From Gnetum montanum (taxonomy: Eukaryota > Streptophyta > Gnetopsida > Gnetales > Gnetaceae), in assembly GCA_015680685.1 (NCBI GenBank), contig MNCI01025002.1, positions 473,108 to 537,107 on the forward strand: 64,000 bases of DNA, written 5' to 3'. Under the pieces are notes generated by a model. That model did not search any database. It saw only the letters and a program-made list of their open reading frames with translations, and had not been told where the DNA came from. The first letter of the stretch is position 1. Each line of letters opens with the position of its first letter. Made by a program: the position numbers and the translations under genes. This document shows, piece after piece, positions 22,976 through 33,600 of this stretch.

Positions 22976-24482
22976 TGTACTAACCTAAATCATTGGTGTA
23001 AGGCTGGAAGGGAAAACAGACACCAAAAGATCATCGGGCAGACATAGCTGACCTTTCCTTCATCCGAGGGCAAGCTAGAAAAGAAAACGAAGGAAGAGTG
23101 CCTTGGATGTTCTGCACGCAAATCAACCAAGGACTTCCCCAAGCGTAAACTATGATCTGCGCTAGGGTTATTGGAATGAAATGTAAACAGTGCACGTGAG
23201 ATGTAAATAGAAACGTATACAAAACTAGTATTGCAAACAGAACGTAAGCTAAATGTAAAATAGAATAAACAATATAATGGCTGGCTAAAATGAACTGTAT
23301 TGTATTACTTATGAAGATGTGCACAGGTCAAAGCGTAGTTGCACGTGTGGATGACAAGTCAAACGCCAAGCCCCGGGGTGATATGATGTGATGCGTTTCA
23401 GAAGTGCTTGGATGCTAGGAGTCAAGTGTGCCAAGTGTGCAAGGATTGCTGGTCGAATTTTCCTAAGCTGTATGTTCTCAGAATTGCCAATGTCCAAAAT
23501 TGCCAACCCTAGTTTATGTGAATTGACAGGGTATTTATAGGACTAGGCCGGGGTTGGGCACGAAATTCATGAATGGAATCAATGGTTGGGAGATGAGAGG
23601 AAAGCGGATTAACTAACATGTGTCCAATGACAGCTATAAGCAAGTTGGATGTGCATGGGCAAGCTACGTTCTTGACTAGGTTCATCGTATCTTACAACGT
23701 GTGGCTTACTCAAGCCCATGAAAGCACATACAATTTGGACCATGAGGGCCTGACAAGCCCAAAAGTGAAAATTTGCAATGGAATGACAATGTACAACAAG
23801 AGAAATTGACTCTGGCTTGCTTGAAACTTCTAGATTTCTGACTTGACTACTATAGGATGTCGATTTTAGTGGTTTTGTGGCTATTTGAGGTGTGATTAGG
23901 ACTTCCAGCGTGAGTTGATTTTGTCATAGCGTGACCTCTAGCATGTGTTTGGTGTAGTCACACTATACTCATGCTGCAGCATGTCCTCAGCATGACCTCC
24001 AGTGTGACCTCTAACGTGTGTGATGTGAAATGATGCATTTTGCTCCAAATTTTAATTTTTGAGGCCTTTTTCTTGAGTGTAACTGCTGTCTTTTTTAGAG
24101 CGACCTAAAATTTGTAATTTTGATTCTGGATGTGCCTTGTTTGGAGCCACTTTTGGCAGGTCATGCTGCAGTCATGCTGCTAGCGTGACCACAACGTAAC
24201 TTGCAGCGTGACATGCAAAAACTTGATTTTAAGCTTGAAATCTGGCATTCTGAAGGTTGGGACTCATAGTTATGAATAGTGAACCCTAAGGATGACTTGC
24301 ACCCTTGAAATCAAGTCATTTTGTCTCAGTTTTGAGGCTCTAAAAGTTGGTCACACTATACTCATGCTACATCGTGACCACAGCGTACGCGACAAAAAAC
24401 TTGCAATTTTGGGCCAGAAATCTGGAATTCTGAGGCTGAAATCTGAAGTTGTCAATAATGAGGATAACTTGCACCTTGATAA
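22976..24482 (-). repeat. 3' LTR of element A2 (part shared with the 5' copy)
   Basis: It starts TGTACTAACC and matches 40494-41987 over about 1.5 kb. On the minus strand TATAAATA (23532-23539) is the likely promoter. The region 23905-24610 contains many copies of AGCGTGAC and close variants. The LTR probably continues to about 25273, where CCGTGCA is followed by a long pyrimidine tract (a purine tract on the element strand), but the other copy is truncated, so this edge is inferred. Confidence 0.8.
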
Positions 24483-25933
24483 TTAGGTCATTATAAGTTG
24501 GTTTTGAGGCTTCTGGGGTTGGTCACGCTAGACTCACACTGCATTGTGACGACAGCGTAACCTACAACGTGAGTGTGAAAATTTGCAATTTCCAGCGTGA
24601 CTTGTTAAGAAACCCAGCGTGAGTGACCAAGGCAAGCTAGCATTACTTGCATGCCTTAGTCAAATTTTGCCTCCTAGATGCTCAAAAGGGCTTGAGTCAT
24701 TTTTGAAGTGCTAGGCCAAAATTAGTGGTGTTTCATTGACCCCTCTTTGTTGACGTCTTGAGGAATCGACCCAAGAGGCATTGAGAAAGAAGTGCAAAAC
24801 ACCATGAACAAATGAGTTCCAAGCATTATCTGTCGACCCTTGGCCGGATGTCATCGCACCATTTTCAAAAGTACATGGGATTGGGGGAATGCAGTTCAAG
24901 ATACAAGGGGATATGATTGTAATCGGGGAAATCAAGAGTTGATCGAGGGATATGATTATCATTGGAATATGGAGATAGGAATGCTCTCACGTGAATAAGC
25001 TATGCCATTGGTCCTTGCCAATAGCTAGTTTTTAGTAGACTTGGAGTAAGGCATGGGGGGTGTGTTCTTTGGAGAAACGGGACTCTTATAGAGTATTTGT
25101 GGGGCCTATTGTAAACAACCAAAGCCATGCAATGATGTGCAACATGGTCTCTTTGAGACACAAGTGTAACTATTTTCCAAGAAAATTGCCTTCTCGCCTT
25201 GGGCTTGTATGAGAATGGTGAATAGTCTCTGGTTTATGATGTCAACGGGGTCATGAAGACCTTTTCCGTGCATTTTTCTCTTTGACCCTTTTGTTGTTTT
25301 TCGTTTTTGTTTCTTCTTTTCTTGTTGTTTTTTTTTTGATTTTTTCTTTTCTGCTTTCTTTTTTGGTATTTTTGAAAGAGCTTGCTTTCAATGCTATGCT
25401 CATATTCGAGTGTTTGCATTTTGTGTTATGCATTGTGTACTGTGTTTTGCATTGCAACTGCTTAGAGAATCACAGTGTGCAACAATGTATTAAGAGCTTT
25501 GGGGGAATAGAATGTATCCAGGGGGTATAATTGAATAGGGTAAGGAGAACATGATGAGGAATAGGAAATGTATCAGGATCAGGGAATGTACTTATGAAGG
25601 GATTGATTAACCTAGTTGTGGATGTTAGGAAAAATATGATAGCTTGTCGTCATGATGCAGTGCATCCATGCACAAACACCTCACGCGTGTCATCTTGCAA
25701 ACACAACTCCAAGAAGATAAGAAAAACACAAATGAAATGGTTAACTAAGCACTTTAAAGAAAGAGACAACCACCATGGAGATGGAGCCACCATGTGCGGT
25801 TTCAAAGCAGATAGAATCCCGAACAACATCAACCTCATCAGGGTCCATGGGACAAATTATGCAGCAAGTCTTTGTGAAACAGGCACAGTCAATTACAGCA
25901 ACAAATATTTTCAAGTATTGCCTAATCATCAAT
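24483..25933. other. Rest of the A2 LTR and start of its 3' untranslated region
   Basis: No conserved coding. From 25274 to about 25370 the plus strand is almost pure pyrimidine, so the element strand is an A/G-rich tract of about 100 bases, a plausible polypurine tract if the LTR starts TGCACGG at 25273. Between 25594 and 25933 both strands are open for 60-113 codons, with no similarity to anything else here; I do not call a gene. Confidence 0.4.
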
Positions 25934-26516
25934 GATGTTGCTAGTTTATAGTCTTAGTGGACTGTTGTGGGTTAGTTTCACGTCGTAACCCCTTGGACGG
26001 TGCTAGTTTAGCATCGTAGCAGGCGGTGCATTGCTAGTTTATAGTCGTAGCAGACTGTGAAGAGGCAAACTAGTTTATAGTCTTAGTGGACTCTGGATGC
26101 TAGTTTCATGTCATGGCAGACAGATGTAGTAGTTTAGTGTCATACCGGACAGAGCTCTATGGTGTCAATTTATTGTTATGACTCTAAGACATTCTATGGT
26201 ATCAGTTTTAAGTCATGATGCCAGGACTGTTCTATGGTATCAGTTTTAAGTCATGATGCCAGGACTGTTCTGTGGTATCAGTTTTAAGTCATGATGCCAA
26301 GACTTTTCTATGGTATCAGTTTTAAGTCATGATGCCAGGACTATTCTATGGTATCAGTTTTAAGTTATGATGCCAGGATGTTTCTGTGGTATCAGTTTTA
26401 AGTCATGATGCCAGGACTTTTCTGTGGTATCAGTTTTAAGTCATGATGCCCGGACTTTTCTGTGGTATCAATTTTAAGTCATGATGCCAAGACTTTTACA
26501 TACCTCAATTTTATTA
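25934..26516 (+). repeat. Inverted-repeat array in the 3' untranslated region of A2
   Basis: From 25938 to 26160 there are about seven dispersed units of the form AGTTTNNA plus a short stem: AGTC-TTAGTG-GACT, AGTC-GTAGCA-GACT, TGTC-ATGGCA-GACA, TGTC-ATACCG-GACA and a CGTC/GACG unit. From about 26198 to 26500 a 38-bp unit is repeated about eight times (GGTATCAGTTTTAAGTC, loop, GACT). Tandem repeats in the 3' untranslated region are common in Tat elements. The compensatory stem changes are the unusual part. Confidence 0.8.
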
Positions 26517-27744
26517 GAGATAGTACCGTTTTATGTACAAATGATTTGTAGGATTAGCAAACTTGTTCCCGTCCGTGTCAGCAAGTTTGAATGCTCCGTT
26601 ATTGTATGCCTTGGTAACTAAGTAAGGCCCTTCCCAGTTGGCTGAGAATATTTCTGGATGTTCACAGCCAGCTTTAAGGACTAAGTCTCCTTCTTTAATG
26701 GGATGCTTGTGCAGATCATGTTTGTGTCACTGCTGCTATTATCTTTGGTAGCATTCTATTTGATCAAGCGTTCACACACGTTCTTCCTCTACTGAGTCAA
26801 GGTCAGCAATGCGTAGTTTGTTATTTTGACTTTCATCGAGGAGGCCTGAGAGAGCTATTCGCAACAACGGAACCTATAACTCCAAAGGTAAAATAGCTTT
26901 AGATCCGTACACAAGACTATATGGCATTCTACCTATAGATGTGCGATGTGTCGTTCTGTATGCCCATAATGTGTAGACTAATTTTTCATGCCATCGTTTC
27001 TTGCTCTAATTAAGCATATTTTTGAGCACCATGATGACAGTTTTTTTTGTAGCCTCTGCTTGACCGTTGCTCTTTGGGTAGTAGGGTGATGAAAATGCAT
27101 GTTTAATACCCAGGCTTTCACAAAAAATTTTAGTATCTGCACTACTGAACTGTGGCCCATTGTCAGTAACAATGGTCATTGGAATACCAAAAAAAGTCAC
27201 GATATTTTCTATTATGAAGGTGTAAATATGTTTTGAAGTGGTCTTTCTAAGAGGGATAGCTTCTACCCATTTTGTGAACTATTCAGTAGCTGTGATAATG
27301 AAGCTATGTCCAGTAGAGGATGATGGTGTTATTGGTCCAATTAAGTATAAACCCCATTTTTGGAATGCCCATGTGATTTGTGTTGTGTGCAATTTGTTAG
27401 GTTGCACATGTATTAGATTACCATGTCTTTGGCAAATGTCATATGTTCTGACCTTAAAGATGCAATCGTATTCCATGTGTGGCTAGTAGTAGCCTAAGCA
27501 TCTAATCTTTGTTGCCATTGCTTTGGGTGCTATATGCCCTTCACAAAGTCCTTCGTGGACTTGTTCTACAATTGTTTGATTGTTGATGCTACTAACGCAC
27601 ATTAGCAAAATTCCTTCATAGGATTTGTGACACAAGGTGTCTCCTATTAATGCATATTGCCGGGAGCATTTTCGCACAGTGTCCTTTTGAGCATTTGTTA
27701 AGTGTTATGGTGGTTCGCCTCTTAAAAGGTACTCTTTTATGTCA
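26517..27744 (-). pseudogene. Integrase of element A2
   Basis: N-terminal zinc-binding part at about 27440-27600: HEGLCEGH supplies the two His, but the first Cys of the usual C-x2-C is replaced by Tyr (VRTYDICQRHG). In the core the first catalytic Asp is also lost: WGLYLIGPI where the family has Trp-Gly-Met-Asp. The second Asp (VTDNGPQF) and the Glu (SNGQAEATKK) are present. The C-terminal part ends NPTNHLYIKRYYL near 26517, with DLVLKAGCEHPEIFSANWEGPYLV before it. Stops interrupt the frame. The enzyme would insert element DNA into the chromosome; this copy is inactive. The linker to the second RNase H (EWYDDIKEYLLRGEPP) is at about 27700. Confidence 0.85.
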
Positions 27745-29990
27745 TCGTACCATTCTATTGCATGTGTTGTACTAATGGATGCTATAGGCATTTCATCACG
27801 CATGTTAATTATAGGTTTAGCACAACTTGTTATAGAGCTTGGCAATGCATGGAACATTTTGGGTGTCATGTTGAAGGCTAGTATGGCAAGTGCATCAGCA
27901 ATGGTGTTTTCGCTTCTAGGGACATGTTGTATATCAGTTTCTACTAGTTACCCTAGTAGATGTTTGGTGAAATCACAATATGGTTGCAAATAGAGAGCCT
28001 TGCATGCATAAACCTCAGTGACTTGATTAATAACTAGCTGTGAATCACCTTGAACTACAAGACGTGAGATTCTTGAAGTTAATGCTGCTTGAAGACCTCA
28101 AAGAAGACCGTCGTACTCTGCCACGTTATTGGTGCAAGGAAAGGTTAATTGATAGGCAAAGGGTTGGATTTCTCCAAAGGTGTATGTTAAAATGGCTGTA
28201 GCACTTTCTCCTCGGGAGGTTGAAGCTCCATCGAAATATAGGATTGCCTCATAGCTGTCGGGTACAGTGTCTATACTATTAACATTCTCATATGGGAATT
28301 CGGGGTCTATAGTTGCTTGATTGTGCATTGGCGAGATGGCTAATTGTGTGACTATTGCTTGACCTTTTGTGGAAGATTGAGCAACATAGTGTAAGTCAAA
28401 TTTTGTGATCATTGCTTTCCACCTAGCTATCCTATTCGACTCGTAGATGTTATTAGTGATGGCACAGAGTACATTATCCTTGCAAATGATGTAAACCTAA
28501 TTATGGAAGAGATAATGCCGCCATTTCTTTAAGGAGAAGATGAGGGTGAGGCATGATTTTTCTACGTCGTTGTATCGTTGTTCATAGGCGATTAATGCAT
28601 GGCTTAGGTAATATACAGGGATTTTGACTCCATCCTCACATTTTTGACAAAGCATCGATGTAATGGAGGAATCGAAAGTTGTAAGGTAGATGTAGAAAGG
28701 TTTATCACTTTGTGGAGGATGAATAGTTTGTAGTTAAGCCAACTCTTGTTTTATGTTCTTGAATGCTTCTTGGCATTGTTGAGTCCATTGAAAATGCACA
28801 TTCTTTTGTAATAGATGTTGCATGAGACTCAACTTATTCGTTAGCCTTTTGATAAAGTGTCTAATGAATTACAGTCTACCTTGGAGGCCACGTAGTTTGG
28901 TGAGGTTTCTTGGTGGTTGCATATTGGTTATTACTTTAACCTTATTAGGGTCTACCCGTATCCCTATTTCGGAGACTAGGAAACCAAGCATTTTACCTAT
29001 TTTGATGCCAAAAACGCATTTCTTTGGATTGAGTCTAAGGTCATATTTGAGACAACATTTAAGCACTAAGTCTAGATCTTTTGCATGTTGTTTAGTTGTT
29101 TTAGATTTGACTGCGATATCATCAACATAATCATTGAGTAAATTAAGCATGTAATCGCTAAATATGTATGTCATTGCTTGTTGATATCTAGCACCTACAT
29201 TTTTAAGACCAAATGGTATCATCGTGTAATAGAATGTGCCCCAAGGAGTCATAAAGGTTGTTCTGAGCTGATGCTCTAGGTTGATTCTTATTTGGTTGTA
29301 GCCTGAAAATCCATCCATAAAGGACAATAGCGCATGCCCAACAGTCGTGTTAATAAGTTGATCAATGCTAGGTAATGGGAAATCATCCTTTATAGTGGCT
29401 ATGTTGAGATCACGGAAGTCGATGCATATGCGTATACTACCATTCTTCTTAGGGACTACAACAATGTTTGACACCCAATCGGAATAATTGACGACTCTGA
29501 TGAAACTAGCTTGGTAGAGCTTTGTGATTTCAGCACGGACTGCTAACGCCACTTTGGGTCTAACCTTTCGTGATTTTTGCTTTACTGGTTTAATTTTTTC
29601 ATCAAGGATAATGTTGTGTTGGACGATTCAAGGATATAATCCTGGCATGTTAGTATATGACCATGTAAATGCTTTTATGTTGTCTTTTAACACTTGAGTG
29701 ATGTCACCTACGAGTTGTGAGTCTAGTAAGGCACTTAATTTTAATGTTCTGGCTTCGCCATCGACTGTGGTAATGGGGATTTCAACTAGAGGATCTTTAG
29801 TGATATTGTTAGCTTCTAGATCTAGAGTTTTAGCCACGTTTTTAGGCCAATATGATGTTTTCTGAGTGGAGGCTATTAAATTAGTATAAGTGGACGAATT
29901 TAAATCCAAGGATTCTTGGTTGATTGCTCTTTCTACCTCTCCATACGGTCCATTGAGAGACAATGTTGAAAGGGAATTCTTGGTGGCCAT
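27745..29990 (-). pseudogene. pol: RT, RNase H and second RNase H of element A2
   Basis: The frame opens at the ATG at 29990 (MATKNSLSTLSLNGPYGEVE), with the linker FTWSYTNMPGLYP. RT at 28869-29552 is one open stretch: ICIDFRDLNIATIKDDFP, FMDGFSGYNQI, MPFGLKN-type IPFGLKNVGARYQQ and catalytic YVDDIAVKS. RNase H 1 lies at about 28420-28760 (VYYLSHALIAYEQRYNDVEK). The second RNase H at about 27745-28412 has YFDGASTSRG, NNVAEYDGLL, VQGDSQLVINQ and IADALAILA, so all four acidic positions are present. Stops separate the domains, but this is the best-preserved polymerase in the window. A second RNase H with the full acidic set assigns it firmly to the Tat lineage. Confidence 0.9.
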
Positions 29991-29994
29991 GTGC

Positions 29995-30010
29995 TTGCTC
30001 CTGCCAATTT
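29995..30010 (-). promoter_or_regulatory. Candidate splice acceptor just upstream of pol, element A2
   Basis: On the minus strand TTTTAAATTGGCAG ends at 30001, and the pol ATG follows at 29990. Position and spacing match the acceptor in element A (AG at 2410-2409, ATG at 2396). A clear donor was not found. Confidence 0.45.
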
Positions 30011-30686
30011 AAAACGAGAGCAAAGTAAGAGACATCCTCTTGGTGAAAGAGTTACTGAATGTAAACGAACATAGGGTGATCAAACTATGTACCGATAAAA
30101 TTGGGAGATGCGGCGATAGTCATGGCAGTTTAAGGCCATACCAGGCCACATTGTAATTTAAGGCCATACTGGGCCAAATGTTGACTTGTCATTTGAACTG
30201 AGTATACGCACCATTTTTAAATTTTTTTTACTTTTAAATTTTAAAATTTTAAAATTTTAAGTTTTTGAGTGAATAAAAAGATCATGGGGATTGTAAAGTT
30301 TTAAGAATTTTACTTGCATCATTACATATTTCCAAATGTTTATATATATTCATATATATTTTTGTTCTTGATTTTCTGCACTTTTCTCCTCTTCTCCATA
30401 AGAATTTTTTTTGGGCTTCATCTCCAGAGGCTGGAATAGTAAGAAAAATTGGGCAAGCACAAGGCAAAGATGTCATAAATAATGACATGTAAACACGGTA
30501 GAGTAAAATTAGAATAAAAAGAGGAAATAGATTAAATTAAATAAATTAAATTGAGAACACTAGGAGGAATAGAAAAGGGAATTTTTGGAGTAGAAGGTCT
30601 TTTTTCTGTTAGCGTGAGTTCCTGGAAATCTAACAACAGCATGAGCCAAGGCATTAGTGTCAACGTCAGCATGAGTAGGGCCAAGC
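30011..30686. other. Non-coding border between pol and the opposite-strand gene in A2
   Basis: No gene seen. Two units of the short inverted repeat lie at about 30125-30175 (GGCC-ATACCA-GGCC and GGCC-ATACTG-GGCC). An AT-rich self-complementary stretch (AAATTTTAAAATTTT words) spans about 30211-30262, and TATATAT words lie at about 30340-30362; either could belong to a promoter for the plus-strand gene. Confidence 0.5.
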
Positions 30687-33600
30687 ATGGAGGGGAAAGG
30701 CAGAGGAAAGGCAAACCGGGGCAAGGGAAGGAGGCAAGCAGATCTAACGATCATGGATGAGAGTGAGGGGCTTCTCCAACGTCTCCCCCAAGCCAGGATC
30801 TCAATGTGGAAGAAGTCCTTGCACAGGTAAATTCTTTGCCTCCTGTTTTCCTCTAGCATTTTACCAGCAGCGTCACTTAGAATAGAATTTTATGGCTGCA
30901 ATTTTGAGGTTATTTAGGGAGTTTTAGGATTTGTGACATCAACATGAGCAGTGTAAATGTATGTTCGAGGCATCAGTGGCAGGAATATCTAGCCTAGTGT
31001 GAGCTTTGAGGGCTTCTTGCGGCATGGGTTTTGGGGTTCTTCTTGGGTTTTCTGGCAATGTGAGGTTTATGGGCTTTCCTGGGCATCTGGGTCGCAGGGT
31101 TTTCTTCTGGAATTTTTGGATTTTAGGGCTTCCTACAGTGTTAGCGTCCTGCCCTTCTTGATAGCGTGACTGTCTTGCCCTCGAATTATGAGTTTGTTTC
31201 TTTTCTAGTAATGAGTTTAACCTGGTAATGAGTTGCACTGAGTAATAGTACTCAGGGTTTCATTTCAAATCATGTATAACTAGTTCTATTTTGTACCTAG
31301 CTATAGCCCCATAGCACTCATCGTCAGTCCTCGTGCTCAGTAGCGTGCCTTGGCTACGCTATCCTCCTCCACGCTAGCTCTGGATCTCTCTCAATGGTGG
31401 CGTCGAAGCATTTTTCGACAGACCCTACCCTCATATCCCTTCACAGTCTAATCTGTAAGGTTGCTGGTGTATTAAGGGATTATATGAGAGTTTAGGTTGC
31501 TAACTAAGTGAGCTATCACTCTAGGGTATTCATGATTAAATGTGTTTTGGTAAATATAGTTGTAGTTATGGTATGTTAGACTTGAACTGCGTTTCATGGA
31601 AACAATCGTGTGGGATACTGGATGCCTCAGGTAACCTNCGATTGGTAATTTTGAGACCCTAAACAGTGAATCAAGGATATAGTGGATATTTATCTCCTGA
31701 AATATTCTTGTAATATATGTGGATGTAAGGAGGTTAAATATATGTGTCACTTGTATCATGTGTTGAATTTGGTATAACTGGTGTGTCACTTGACCGTCTT
31801 GTCCTCTTTATTAGTGTGACCACCTTGCCCGCTTTGTAAGCATGACTACAAAATTTTCGCCTCAGGGCAGGGGAGTGTTACTAGAAAATTTTCTAGATTT
31901 TGGGGTAGGGAATGGACAGTGTGACTTGTAAATTTTTGGGCAAAATTTTTCAATTTTGAAGGGCAGCGTGACTAAAATTTTGAAATTTTTGGCAAGGCCT
32001 TCTAAGCAGGAAATGGCCAGCATGAATGTGGGTAGGGTTTTTGCTAGGATAGGCATCATGGATGCTAGAGAAAGAGGCATCGTGAGTGGTTGGCTAGGCC
32101 CCAACATGAGCTGGGAAGGCCTGTTCTCCTTGGTAGCGTGATTGCCAGTTCCTAGACAGTGTGAACATAGGGCAAGGGTTCCAGGGCAAGTTGCAGACTG
32201 TGAGCTAGAATGTGGGACGCTAGCATGAGTGTTGGGGACGAAGGCCTAGTGTGACCTATTGGAGGGAAGGCCTAGCGTGAGTTGCCAAAGATACCTAGCG
32301 TGAGCTGGAATGTGAGGACGTAAATTGCTACTTGCAATGCCCCTTATTTGCTAGTTTCATGTTTATATCGTTTATTTGTTTTCCTGAGATGGATGTTTAA
32401 ACCTTGCTTGAGTAAATGTCTATGTTCCGTGAATTTATTGTGAAATGGATTTTTGATGTACCCCAGTGAGCATCAGATATACTAAATAGATATTGGTGTG
32501 GGGTGAAGCTAGGCATTCAGAGTATTTGTTTATGTGATTTTTGGTTTTATGTGATGTTGACCTATTGTTAGTATTTGGAATTTTCACTTACCTAATGTTT
32601 CGATTGTATGCAGGGGACCTAAATCTTCTCTGCTCTTCATTGAGCTTGTTAGCGTACTTGCTTGGTTTGGTCCCTTCGGGCCAAACACACCTCCCTATGA
32701 CATGCGAATCGGGCCCCATGTAATATGGTTTAGTCCTAGTGCCAGCTCGTTTTTGTCATTTATTTTGCAAAAATTTAATGTGGTTATATGGTCTCACCTA
32801 AGTGAATAGATGGCTTGTGATATTATTGAGACCGTGTTGCTCAGGTCTATGCAAGACATGCTAGTCTTTATCACTGATATCGATGAGGGAATTTTTGGAG
32901 TTGAGGGAGGCCCTGCTGAGGATCCTAGATCTACTCATCCCTTGACTTGTGTGTGGGAGCTGCCTGCCTGTAGTCATTATAATAGCAGCAACACACTTTT
33001 CCTAGCCCTTCGTGTGCATACTTTATTTTAGAATGCACCTGGGATAGTATATAAAGTGGACATGTATGCTTTCTTGAGTCTTACTTTACGTTTTTGATTT
33101 CCCTTTTTGAATTTTATGTTATCACCTAAATGTAAATGTTATTTTCCTATGCAGGTCCTATTTTGATGATAATGAAATGTGTGATAATGATGATGGGCTT
33201 ATTTTAGCAGGCATAGCACTAGAGACATTCATGGCTGGCCCCATTCTTCGTGCCACGGTACTAGACCAGATAAAAATGGCTATTGTGGACTATCCTAGGC
33301 AGTTTTCAAGAGCTTTTGAGCGCTGTGGTGCCACGGTAGCTGTGGACAAAGCAACTAAAGATAGACAGGTCATAAGGGAGCTTGAGAAGTGGTTAGGTAT
33401 GCCTAAGGGCCCTAAGGGGTTTGCCATGCAAGGGGATACCCAATCAATTGAAGTGAACTTCTTATATCCTCTCTTTCAGGCACGGGCATTCCCCAAATCT
33501 CTTTCTCAAGGAAGAAACCTTGGGATCGAGTTTGCACGTGTGATACGTGAAATTTTGGAGATAGGAATGCAATACAATTGGGCATAATTTCTGGGATCTG

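Noticed and set aside
25594-25935. 113-codon plus-strand frame
   Set aside because: No homologue in the window, open on both strands, no recognisable domain.
26198-26500. CRISPR-like array
   Set aside because: The 38-bp units are contiguous tandem repeats with no unique spacers, in a plant retroelement 3' untranslated region.
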